DNA from: an uncultured Ruminiclostridium sp. | GTDB lineage: Bacteria; Bacillota; Clostridia; Oscillospirales; Acutalibacteraceae | Assembly (NCBI GenBank): GCA_902490005.1 | Contig: CABUCM010000027.1 | Location: 1 to 35,068, forward strand | DNA: 35,068 nt | Direction: 5' to 3' | Part shown: positions 1 through 6,889 of the stretch, piece by piece | How the letters are laid out: the number at the start of each line of letters is the position of its first letter | Position numbering within the stretch: the stretch's first letter is position 1 | Notes under the pieces: generated by a model | Databases searched by the model: none | Told to the model about the DNA's origin: nothing | Seen by the model: the letters and a program-made list of their open reading frames with translations, nothing else | Program-made: the position numbers and the translations under genes

Positions 1-190
1 CTCACGCCATAAGCGGCGGCAAAGCCGCCGATGGCTGAGAGAGCATTTGACCATGAACGAAAAACGACAAGCGTTTTTCATCTAAGGCCCAGGCTGTGCC
101 AGCCTGTGGTTATGGTCTCACAAATTGATTTTTATGTAAATTTCAGCCCACCCCCGCAACAGGCTCTTTCCAGAAAGGAGGCTTCATTTT

Positions 191-1129
191 TTGGAAAATC
201 TGATGGTGGCGTTCAACGTCGTTGTTCCCCTGTTTCTTATGATGGCGCTGGGCTATTTTCTGAAAGCCGTGCGCCTCTATGACGACCATGTGCTGAATAA
301 AATGAACAACCTGGTTTTTAAGGTGTTTCTGCCTATTTTGTTATTCATCGACCTGTATTCCACCGACCTGCGCAGCGTGTTCAACCCCAAGCTGGTGATT
401 TACGCCGGTTGCAGCGTGCTGGCCGCGTTTTTTCTCAGCCTGGTTTTTGTGTGCCTCACAGAAAAAGACCATAAAATCCGGGGCGCCTTGGTTCAGGGTA
501 TTTTCCGCAGCAATTTTATCATTTTCGGCATCCCCATCGCCCGCTCCATTTACGGGGATAACGCGGCAGCTTCCGCCGCCATTTTGATCGCCATCGTAAT
601 CCCGCTGTTTAACATCCTGGTCGTGACGGAAATGGAGATTTTCCGCGGCGGCAAGGTGAAAATCAAAAGCATATTAAAGGGGATCGCCACCAACCCGCTG
701 ATCCTCAGCTGCGCGGCAGGGTTCCTCTTCCTGTTTTTGAAGATCCCCATTCCAGACCTGATTTACGGCACGCTGTCAGATCTTTCCCATGTGGCCACCC
801 CTTTGGCGCTGATTATTCTGGGAGGCTCCATTCAATTCTCCAAAACCAAGGGCTACCTCAAGCAAATTCTCAGCGGCCTGCTGGGCAAGCTGGTGGTGGT
901 TCCCGCCATCTTTCTTCCCATCGCGGCGGCTTTAGGCTTCCGCGGCCAGGAAATGGCAGTGCTCATCGCCCTCTACTGCTCCCCGGTAGCGGTGTCATCC
1001 TTTGTCATGGCCCAAAATATGGATTCCGACGGGGAACTGGCCGGGCAGTTTGTCGTGCTGGGCGCCGCCTTTTCCGTCATCACCATTTTTCTCTGGGTAT
1101 TTCTGTTCAAAAGCCTTGGACTGCTGTAA
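191..1129 (+). CDS. AEC-family (auxin efflux carrier-like) membrane transporter
   Basis: This 312-residue protein is almost entirely hydrophobic, with about ten predicted membrane spans split by a polar central stretch near residues 150-165 (rich in K, R and E), the usual AEC layout. The N-terminal pattern, a hydrophobic span followed by NKMNNLVFKVFLP near residues 36-48, is typical of the family, which exports or exchanges organic acids such as malate in bacteria. The start is TTG at 191: AAAGGAGG ends about 9 nt upstream, while the first ATG in frame (203) is too far from that site. A strong hairpin terminator follows directly, so this is probably a single-gene unit. The substrate cannot be deduced; malate or another carboxylate is only a family-level guess. 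Confidence 0.85.
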   Translation: MENLMVAFNVVVPLFLMMALGYFLKAVRLYDDHVLNKMNNLVFKVFLPILLFIDLYSTDLRSVFNPKLVIYAGCSVLAAFFLSLVFVCLTEKDHKIRGALVQGIFRSNFIIFGIPIARSIYGDNAAASAAILIAIVIPLFNILVVTEMEIFRGGKVKIKSILKGIATNPLILSCAAGFLFLFLKIPIPDLIYGTLSDLSHVATPLALIILGGSIQFSKTKGYLKQILSGLLGKLVVVPAIFLPIAAALGFRGQEMAVLIALYCSPVAVSSFVMAQNMDSDGELAGQFVVLGAAFSVITIFLWVFLFKSLGLL

Positions 1130-1144
1130 CGCCTCTGTCTGCAT

Positions 1145-1176
1145 AACGCCGGCTCCTAAAAGGGCCGGCGTTTTTT
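1145..1176 (+). terminator. Rho-independent terminator after the AEC transporter gene
   Basis: AACGCCGGC pairs with GCCGGCGTT across a 10-nt loop and is followed by a run of six T. It begins 16 nt after the stop codon and separates this gene from the convergent flavodoxin gene. Confidence 0.85.
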
Positions 1177-1182
1177 AGTGCT

Positions 1183-1671
1183 TTAGCCTTCACTGTCCGG
1201 CGTAACGGATTTAACATATGTTACGATAGGCGCCAGGCTCTCCCGGTCTAAGGGCTGGGGTTTTTTGTCCCGGTATTTTTTCATAAACAGCCTGTGAAAG
1301 GGCCCCAGCTTTTCGTAATCCGCGCTTCCCACCAGATAAAAAAACTTTGCCTTTTCCCATTTCGGCGAGTGCAGGTTTCCCTGAACCACATTTTTCAGCA
1401 TCTCTTGGTTCTCAGGGGAGGTCAGGCCTACGGTAAAGATCACCAAATTGCTCTCTTTAATGGAAGCGTACTCCCGTTTCAGCTTGGACAAGCCCTTGAT
1501 GACGCCGTAATAAAGGCCGCCTCCGAAAACGATGGTATCGTAGGTTTCCAGCTTTTCCTTATACACCCGGTTGATATCATACAGGTCTGCTCCCAGCTCC
1601 TGGGCAAGCCATTGGGCATACTGCTTGGTGCTGCCGTATCTGGAATAATAAACCACCGCGATATTGGTCAT
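1183..1671 (-). CDS. Flavodoxin-domain protein (HemG/Flavodoxin_5-like)
   Basis: This 162-residue protein begins with a beta strand and the FMN phosphate-binding loop YYSRYGSTKQYA (residues 8-19), and has a second flavodoxin signature, TIVFGGGLYYG (46-56), matching the FMN isoalloxazine-binding loop. The S-x-Y-G-S-T loop is typical of the PF12724 group, which contains the flavodoxin-like protoporphyrinogen oxidase HemG as well as many uncharacterised clostridial flavodoxins. It is expected to be a soluble FMN electron carrier or small oxidoreductase. No heme genes are adjacent, so a HemG role is not supported. The ribosome-binding site (GGGATAGGAA just before ATG) is modest. It is convergent with the AEC gene. 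Confidence 0.8.
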   Translation of the reverse strand: MTNIAVVYYSRYGSTKQYAQWLAQELGADLYDINRVYKEKLETYDTIVFGGGLYYGVIKGLSKLKREYASIKESNLVIFTVGLTSPENQEMLKNVVQGNLHSPKWEKAKFFYLVGSADYEKLGPFHRLFMKKYRDKKPQPLDRESLAPIVTYVKSVTPDSEG

Positions 1672-1720
1672 TTCCTATCCCTCTTCTCTCAAAAAAGTTC
1701 CCATGGTTCTTTTTTCTTAT

Positions 1721-1726
1721 ATTATA
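1721..1726 (-). promoter_or_regulatory. Possible -10 box for the flavodoxin gene
   Basis: On the minus strand TATAAT lies about 50 nt upstream of the flavodoxin ATG. No convincing -35 hexamer is present at 16-18 nt. Confidence 0.4.
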
Positions 1727-1805
1727 CCCTATCGCCAGCGGCGCCGCATCCCTATGGGCTTATCCCATCTGTAAATTTTCTATGAACGGTATTTATTTTT
1801 TCCGG

Positions 1806-1834
1806 TTGCTTACTGTTTCATTTTCCAGTATAAT
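1806..1834 (+). promoter_or_regulatory. Probable promoter of the GH30 gene
   Basis: TTGCTT and TATAAT are separated by exactly 17 nt, and the ATG of the glycosidase lies 42 nt after the -10 box. The -35 matches consensus in only its first three bases, so this may be a weak or activator-assisted promoter. Confidence 0.6.
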
Positions 1835-1876
1835 TGAAACACTAACACTATCTGACGATGGATAAGGCGGAGATTC

Positions 1877-3232
1877 ATGAACGGAAAAGCAGCGGTCACG
1901 TTGCCAAAGGGCAACGGGTTTGTGACCAGGGAAATCACCTTTTCATTCACCAAGGACCGGGGCCGGGAGAACAACGCTGTGAACCTGTACCCGGATATTA
2001 CCTACCAAACCCTGGACGGTTTCGGCGGCGCCGTAACCGAAGCCGTGGGTTACGTGCTCAGCCAGCTTGACGAAGCCCGCCGGGAAGAGGCGCTGCGGTC
2101 CTATTTTGGAAAAGGCGGCCTCCAATACACCTGGCTGCGGGTGCCGGTGGACAGCTGCGATTTTTCTCTGTCCAGCTACTGTGCCGTCAAGGACCCCAGA
2201 GACCTGGAGTTTAACACCTTCTCCCTGGACCGGGACCTGCAATATATCGTCCCTGTTCTGCGGCGGGCCCAGGAACTTTCCGCCCAACCGCTGTCCCTGA
2301 TGCTTTCTCCCTGGTCGCCGCCGGCCTTTATGAAAACCAACAATTCCCGCCGTTTCGGCGGACGGCTCAGAGAGGATTGCTACGGCCAATGGGCCAAGTA
2401 TCTGTGCCGTTACGTCAGGGAATACCGGAACCTGGGCTTTTCGGTAAAGCTTTTGAGCATTCAAAACGAACCCAAAGCCAAGCAGCCCTGGGATGCCTGC
2501 CTTTACACCGCCCAGGAGGAAAAGCGCTTTTTGCAGGAGGCCCTTTATCCCCAGCTGCAAAAGGAGGGGCTTGGGGATGTGTGCGTCTGCATTTGGGACC
2601 ACAACAAGGAGCGATGCTTTGAGCGGGCACGAGAAATCATCGACCGGGATACCGGCCCCATGGTGGGGGGCGTGGCCTTTCATTGGTACAGCGGCGACCA
2701 TTTCGACGCTTTGCGGCTGATCCGGGAAAGGTATCCGGATAAAAAGCTGGTGTTTACCGAGGGCTGCGTGGAATACCAGTCCTACGCCTATCAAAACGAC
2801 CTGGCCAACGCCCAGCTTTACGCCCATGATATCATCGGCAATTTAAACGCCGGCATGAACCTGTTTTTCGACTGGAACCTGCTGCTCAATCAAAAGGGCG
2901 GCCCCAATTACGCCGGGAACTACTGCGACGCGCCCATTCTGTGCGACGTGAAAAGGAACTCGGTCGCGCGGCAGCTGTCCTACACCTATTTGGGCCACTT
3001 CAGCAAATATATTCTGCCTGGGGCAAAGCGCATCGCTTTTACGCAGTACACCTCTCATCTGGAAATCACCGCTTTCCTGAACCCGGACAATACGGTCGTT
3101 GCGGTGGTTATGAACCAAACCGCCTGGGACTTCCCCATCGATTTCCGGTTAAACGGGGAAATGTCGGTAATCGAAAGCCCTTCAGAAAGCATTATGACCG
3201 TTCAAATCCAGCTGCCGGAGGCGGCTGAATAA
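1877..3232 (+). CDS. Glycoside hydrolase family 30 (glucosylceramidase-like)
   Basis: This 451-residue protein has the GH30 (clan A) fold markers in order: YQTLDGFGGAVTEA near residues 43-56, LSPWSPPAFMKTN near 143-155, the acid/base motif LLSIQNEP with Glu198, and the nucleophile strand LVFTEGCVE with Glu295. The C-terminal part (about 380-450) is the beta-rich side domain of the family. Both catalytic glutamates are present, so it should be an active retaining beta-glycosidase acting on beta-glucosides, xylosides or related substrates. There is no signal peptide, implying cytoplasmic action on imported oligosaccharides. The start is chosen at ATG 1877 with a moderate AAGGCGGAG upstream. It has its own promoter and terminator; the hexokinase beyond the terminator is convergent. 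Exact specificity cannot be read. Confidence 0.9.
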   Translation: MNGKAAVTLPKGNGFVTREITFSFTKDRGRENNAVNLYPDITYQTLDGFGGAVTEAVGYVLSQLDEARREEALRSYFGKGGLQYTWLRVPVDSCDFSLSSYCAVKDPRDLEFNTFSLDRDLQYIVPVLRRAQELSAQPLSLMLSPWSPPAFMKTNNSRRFGGRLREDCYGQWAKYLCRYVREYRNLGFSVKLLSIQNEPKAKQPWDACLYTAQEEKRFLQEALYPQLQKEGLGDVCVCIWDHNKERCFERAREIIDRDTGPMVGGVAFHWYSGDHFDALRLIRERYPDKKLVFTEGCVEYQSYAYQNDLANAQLYAHDIIGNLNAGMNLFFDWNLLLNQKGGPNYAGNYCDAPILCDVKRNSVARQLSYTYLGHFSKYILPGAKRIAFTQYTSHLEITAFLNPDNTVVAVVMNQTAWDFPIDFRLNGEMSVIESPSESIMTVQIQLPEAAE

Positions 3233-3242
3233 CCAAACCCAG

Positions 3243-3285
3243 CGCCCTGTGAAAAAGATTCACATCCTTTTCACAGGGCGTTTTC
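3243..3285 (+). terminator. Rho-independent terminator after the GH30 gene
   Basis: CGCCCTGTGAAAA pairs perfectly (13 bp) with TTTTCACAGGGCG across a 12-nt loop, followed by TTTT. It starts 10 nt after the GH30 stop. Confidence 0.85.
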
Positions 3286-3306
3286 CATCCCCGGCCTCAA
3301 ACCAGC

Positions 3307-3344
3307 AAAAAAGGGAAGTCCGCCGGCGCGGATTCCCCTTTTTT
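3307..3344 (-). terminator. Terminator for the hexokinase gene
   Basis: Read on the minus strand, an A-run and GGGGAATCCGC arm pairs with GCGGACTTCCC and a T-run, with CCGC/GCGG at the tip. It lies about 37 nt beyond the hexokinase stop and is AT-flanked on both sides, so it may work in both directions. Confidence 0.7.
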
Positions 3345-3380
3345 CATGCTTTTCATCCCCGCTTCAGGCGCCCTTTCCCG

Positions 3381-4694
3381 TCAGGCGTTCAGCAGGCCGG
3401 CGATGGCCGCTCCAATCAAATTGGGGTTTTCCGCCTTGATAAACTCGCAGTACAGCCCCAGCTCCTCGTTAAGGAAGGACTTGGTATAAGCGCACAGCTT
3501 ATCCTTGCACAGCTTGGATTTATAATAGGTGGACCCATCCATGGTGACGCACACCGGACGGCAGGGATTGCCCCCCTTGCCGGTTTTCAGCATGACCGCC
3601 GCCAAATTAAACGCCACAAGCCGGGCCGCACGCTCCATCAGGCCGTCGATCAGGTAGTACAGCACCTGGCAGTCTTCTTCTACCCCGCCGCAGCACGCCG
3701 CCAGCGGGTTCTCCCCGTAAGGATGGAACAGGAACTGGTCGATCTCCCTTGCGGAAAGGCTCTTCAGGGCCAAAATCTTTTCCCCGGTCTTTTGCGTAAA
3801 CAGACCCTCTCTGGCGGCCTGTAAAAGCACTGTGCGGACCATGCCCCCCTGATAGGCGCCGGAAATCATTTTTTCAAACTTATAGTTGCCGGGATTCACA
3901 GTGGTAGCGTCAAATTCCGCGTCCAAATCCCCTCTGGGGGCCTTGCCGTAGCCGCCGGACTCCACGTTAATCAGCATGGTGCCGTCGGTGTCGGACGCCG
4001 CTCCCAGCTTGGTGATATTCCGGTTCTGCTCCATATAGCAGGTATTGGTGCCGGTGCCCCAGATAAAGCCCACATAGCTGTCAAACTGCCGGTCCGGGCA
4101 GGCGGCCTTGCCGCCGATCAGGGTGGTCACCGCGTCGTTTACCAGCACGATGCTCTTTTTCTCCTGATGCCCTCTGGCCTTCACCGCCTCCAGCAGGCCC
4201 TTGCCGATAAAAGCCCCCTCAGAGCCCTTTACCTTGACCTCTTTTACAAACCGGATCAGCCGGCCGTCCCGGTTGGGGTAAATCTCGGTGGGATAGGAAA
4301 AACAGAAACCGATTTTATCGCTTTTATCGATCACCGGCTCCAAATATTTTGCCGCGGTATCAAAAAACTCCTCAATGGTGATTTCACCCTGGGTGCCGGG
4401 CATGGGGTAATTGTTGAAATCATCGATAGAGGCGTTGCCCTTGTCGTCAAAAACCACCGTGGCCACCCGGAAATTGGTGCCGCCCGCGTCCACCACGATA
4501 ATCCGCTCGCCGGCGGGGACCTTCTTATCAATGCTGATATAGGTGGGGATCATAAACAAAGAGCTTTCCTCACCCTTTAGGCCCTTTTCCATTTCTCCGA
4601 TAAAGGCGTCCGCGTTCTGCCGCAAGCTGACCGCTTCCGCCGCCATACCGTGTTTCGCAAGAAATTGATTGGCTTTTTTCTGAATGCTTGTCAT
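3381..4694 (-). CDS. Hexokinase (eukaryotic-type fold)
   Basis: This 437-residue protein carries the hexokinase-family ATPase-fold motifs rather than those of the bacterial ROK glucokinases: the phosphate-1 loop VVDAGGTNFRVATVVF (residues 67-82), the sugar-binding strand GFCFSYPTE (129-137), the catalytic aspartate in VLVNDAVTTL (Asp187), and the second phosphate/adenosine region GFIWGTGTNTCYME (209-222). It should phosphorylate glucose or other hexoses with ATP in the cytoplasm. Length matches single-domain hexokinases (about 430-480). AGGAAGGAAGG precedes the ATG, and a TATAAT -10 box lies about 70 nt upstream. It is convergent with the GH30 gene, which could supply free hexose. Hexokinases of this type are known in a limited set of clostridia. 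Confidence 0.9.
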   Translation of the reverse strand: MTSIQKKANQFLAKHGMAAEAVSLRQNADAFIGEMEKGLKGEESSLFMIPTYISIDKKVPAGERIIVVDAGGTNFRVATVVFDDKGNASIDDFNNYPMPGTQGEITIEEFFDTAAKYLEPVIDKSDKIGFCFSYPTEIYPNRDGRLIRFVKEVKVKGSEGAFIGKGLLEAVKARGHQEKKSIVLVNDAVTTLIGGKAACPDRQFDSYVGFIWGTGTNTCYMEQNRNITKLGAASDTDGTMLINVESGGYGKAPRGDLDAEFDATTVNPGNYKFEKMISGAYQGGMVRTVLLQAAREGLFTQKTGEKILALKSLSAREIDQFLFHPYGENPLAACCGGVEEDCQVLYYLIDGLMERAARLVAFNLAAVMLKTGKGGNPCRPVCVTMDGSTYYKSKLCKDKLCAYTKSFLNEELGLYCEFIKAENPNLIGAAIAGLLNA

Positions 4695-4761
4695 AGTTCT
4701 AATCCTTCCTTCCTGAATAAAATGATGCCGCCCTCAAACCTAAAAAGAGATATGATTTGCA

Positions 4762-4767
4762 ATTATA
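4762..4767 (-). promoter_or_regulatory. -10 box of the hexokinase promoter
   Basis: TATAAT on the minus strand, preceded by TGC and, at 17 nt, by a T-rich hexamer (TTTTTT) that is a poor -35. The remainder of the 248-nt gap up to the upstream epimerase shows no gene. Confidence 0.5.
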
Positions 4768-4942
4768 GCATAAAAGCCCGCCGGAAAAAAGGAGAGAAAT
4801 CAGAGATTTTACAAAAGAGGCCTCCAATTTTCCCGGAAGGCTTTTCCCGCCTGCGTGTTTGCCCATTCTTCCGGGCGCCACTGTGTTTCATGAAATGTAT
4901 AAAAAATTTAATATACACTAATCATTTCGATTCTGATGCCCT

Positions 4943-5806
4943 TTACAGCAGATTTTGCGCCCTTTGGAATTTCTCCCGCAGAAAAGCGTTGTTTTCCCGC
5001 AGGGTCTCCTGCCAGTTTTCCTGGCCCACATACCAGAATTCCGCGTTGTACAGCCGGACCCCCTGGCTCCACGCGGTTTTGATCACGTCCACAAAATCCA
5101 CATGGCCGGCGCTATAGGGTACCTCCCGGAAGACGCCGGGGGTGGTTTCCTTCAGGTGAACCGCGGAAATGGAGCCCCTTCCGGTTTCCAGATCGTCGGC
5201 CACCCTGGTATGGTAGCTGACCGCCGCGTTCGTCAGGTTTCCCGAATCCGGATAAACCTTCAAATAGGGGGAATCCACCAGCTTGACGTACTTCATGGCC
5301 TTTTCCACCGTATTCATAAATTCTGTTTCCATGGTCTCGAACGCCAGGGTTACGCCGGCGGCAGCGGCCATTTCCGCGGATTTTTTCAAGTTCTCCAAAA
5401 ACAGGGCCTGGGTATCCTCGCCGCCCTCTTCGTAATAGACGTCATATCCCGCCAGCTGGATGATCCGCAGCCCCAAATCACAGGCAAGCTCAATGGCCTT
5501 TTCCATAATTTCCATGCCTCTGGCCCGGATCTTTTCATCCCGGCTGCCCAAAGGATATTTCCGGTGGCCGCTGAGGCACATGGTTTTGATGGGAAGCCCC
5601 ACCTGATACATGGCGTCCACCAAATCTTTCCGCTCTGCTTTGGACATTTCCAGCCGGCTCAGTTTCTCGTCTGTTTCATCAATGCTGATTTCCATAAAAT
5701 CAAAGCCCGCGTCCTTGGCCTGCCGCAGCTTTTCCCGCAGAGTCAGGGTATTGGGCATGGATTTCTCATACAATCCCAAGTAATAAGCTTTCAAACGCGC
5801 CACCAT
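4943..5806 (-). CDS. ulaE: L-ribulose-5-phosphate 3-epimerase (UlaE/SgbU type)
   Basis: This 287-residue TIM-barrel protein matches UlaE/SgbU along its whole length: LGLYEKSMP (10-18), the ISIDETDEKLSRL segment (40-52), MCLSGHRKYPLGS (76-88) and IIQLAGYDVYYEE (115-127). The metal and catalytic residues of the family are at Glu157 (FETM), Asp187 (YPDSGN), His217 (VHLKET) and Glu256 (AEFWY). It interconverts L-ribulose-5-phosphate or L-xylulose-5-phosphate, a step in ascorbate, L-xylulose and related pentose use. The usual partners (UlaD, UlaF, PTS) are not nearby. ATG 5806 is chosen with a weak GGATTAGG; an internal start would remove barrel strand 1. It has its own promoter. The substrate may differ in detail. 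Confidence 0.88.
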   Translation of the reverse strand: MVARLKAYYLGLYEKSMPNTLTLREKLRQAKDAGFDFMEISIDETDEKLSRLEMSKAERKDLVDAMYQVGLPIKTMCLSGHRKYPLGSRDEKIRARGMEIMEKAIELACDLGLRIIQLAGYDVYYEEGGEDTQALFLENLKKSAEMAAAAGVTLAFETMETEFMNTVEKAMKYVKLVDSPYLKVYPDSGNLTNAAVSYHTRVADDLETGRGSISAVHLKETTPGVFREVPYSAGHVDFVDVIKTAWSQGVRLYNAEFWYVGQENWQETLRENNAFLREKFQRAQNLL

Positions 5807-5843
5807 CCTAATCCAGATATTTTTGTCTTATCGCTGTCTTTTT

Positions 5844-5872
5844 ATTATAGCATTCCCAGCTGGAAATTTTAA
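5844..5872 (-). promoter_or_regulatory. Promoter of the UlaE-like epimerase gene
   Basis: On the minus strand TTAAAA and TATAAT are separated by 17 nt, 38 nt upstream of the ATG. It lies in the 133-nt gap after the upstream epimerase gene, so the two epimerase genes can be expressed separately. Confidence 0.6.
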
Positions 5873-5939
5873 GGCATTCCATAAAAAAATAAAACGTTTT
5901 TACCGCTACCTCTATTTCCTTTTCCCGCCCACGGTTATT

Positions 5940-6590
5940 TTAAAGGGCCCGCAGTTCCGGAATAATCTCCTCATAGCTTCTTCCCTTGCCGAACAGGCTG
6001 GAGGTGCCCAGCACAAACCCCTTTACGCCCATCCCGCTCAGGGCGGCGATCCGTTCCGGGGAAATCGCCCCATCCGCCACCATTTCAAAGCCGAATTTTT
6101 CTTTCAAGGCGGCTAATTTTTTAATTTTAACATCCACAAAATCCAAATATTTCTGGCCCGCGAAACCGGGATTCACGGTCATCACCAGCAGATAATCCGT
6201 CAAATAGAAAAGCTCCTCCACGGCGCTTATAGAGGTGCCTGGATTGATGGCGATACCCGGCCGGGCACCGGCGTCGATAATCTTTTGAAGGGTCCTGGCT
6301 GGATGGAGGTCCGCCTCCGGATGGATATAGATAATTTCCGCTCCCAGCCCGGCGAACAGCTCCACATAATCTCCCGGGTCCTGGATCATCAGATGCACGT
6401 CAGACGGCCTTTTTCCCTGCCCGCAGATATACTGGATATCCTGCAAGCCCATGCCGAAGTTGGGGACAAACTTTCCATCCATCACATCCAAATGGTATAG
6501 GTCGATCCCAGCCTTTTCCAAAGCCTCCAGTTCCTGCTTTAACGCGCCAAAATCCGCGCACATCATCGATGGGCACAACAGCTTCTCCAT
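5940..6590 (-). CDS. Ribulose/allulose-phosphate 3-epimerase family protein
   Basis: This 216-residue TIM barrel of the ribulose-phosphate 3-epimerase family has the metal ligands and catalytic pair: His33 and Asp35 in YHLDVMDGKFVPN, His66 in DVHLM, and Asp173 in VADG. The start at 6590 (MEKLLCPSMM) is chosen because GGGGAGGAAATT lies just upstream; a longer reading frame to 6629 has no such site. Two signature stretches, CPSMMCADF and MTVNPGFAGQ, resemble D-allulose-6-phosphate 3-epimerase (AlsE: SPSLMC, TVDPGFAGQ) more than classical Rpe (SxNPGFGGQ). It therefore may act on ketohexose 6-phosphates instead of, or as well as, D-ribulose-5-phosphate. Family membership is firm; the substrate is inferred. 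Confidence 0.85.
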   Translation of the reverse strand: MEKLLCPSMMCADFGALKQELEALEKAGIDLYHLDVMDGKFVPNFGMGLQDIQYICGQGKRPSDVHLMIQDPGDYVELFAGLGAEIIYIHPEADLHPARTLQKIIDAGARPGIAINPGTSISAVEELFYLTDYLLVMTVNPGFAGQKYLDFVDVKIKKLAALKEKFGFEMVADGAISPERIAALSGMGVKGFVLGTSSLFGKGRSYEEIIPELRAL

Positions 6591-6653
6591 AATTTCCTCC
6601 CCCGGCCGCCCGGTTGGGCGGGCCTGCATTTTAATTATCGTTCGTCTTCTTTT

Positions 6654-6681
6654 ATCTTAAAGTATTTTTAAAAAAAGTCAA
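6654..6681 (-). promoter_or_regulatory. Possible promoter of the Rpe/AlsE-like gene
   Basis: Minus-strand TTGACT and TAAGAT are separated by 16 nt, about 64 nt upstream of the chosen ATG. The -10 is only 4 of 6. A GC-rich hairpin (GCCCG/CGGGC) lies in the leader just before the ribosome-binding site. Confidence 0.45.
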
Positions 6682-6850
6682 TGCCTATCCCTGAAAAGTG
6701 GTTTCTCTCCGAAAAACCGCACTCCGCCGCCCCTGGAGCATATACTGAAAAATAGAAACATATCGGCGCTTTCCCCGCGAAAATGTGATCTCCATATGTT
6801 TCACAAAGGCAGGGAAGGGCAACTGCTTGTCTCAGAAAAGGCTTCTCCTG

Positions 6851-6859
6851 CATAGAATA
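6851..6859 (+). promoter_or_regulatory. Possible sporulation (SigK/SigE-like) -10 element
   Basis: CATAGAATA matches the CATA-nnn-TA core of mother-cell sigma -10 elements and sits 30 nt before the ATG of the collagen-like gene, with AAGGAGG between. No clear SigK AC-type -35 is seen 16-17 nt upstream (CTCAG is there instead), so the call rests on the -10 and on the gene product. Confidence 0.4.
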
Positions 6860-6889
6860 GTATGAATCTTAATCAAGGAGGTTAGGGAA

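Noticed and set aside
1..130. GGCTGAGAG and nearby hairpins (GCGGCGGC/GCCGCC; GAAAAACG/CGTTTTTC) as a possible TPP riboswitch or upstream terminator
   Set aside because: The second TPP core (CTGATC-GG-ATGCC-GCG) is absent and the downstream gene is an AEC carrier. The T-rich hairpin at 59-79 may end something upstream, but its context is outside the window.
5940..6629. Longer version of the Rpe/AlsE-like protein starting at 6629
   Set aside because: The extra 13 residues (Arg/Pro/Gly-rich) have no ribosome-binding site, whereas GGGGAGGAAATT sits right before ATG 6590.
6668..6853. 61-codon minus-strand frame between the epimerase and collagen-like genes
   Set aside because: No ribosome-binding site, no recognisable family, and it overlaps the candidate promoter regions.
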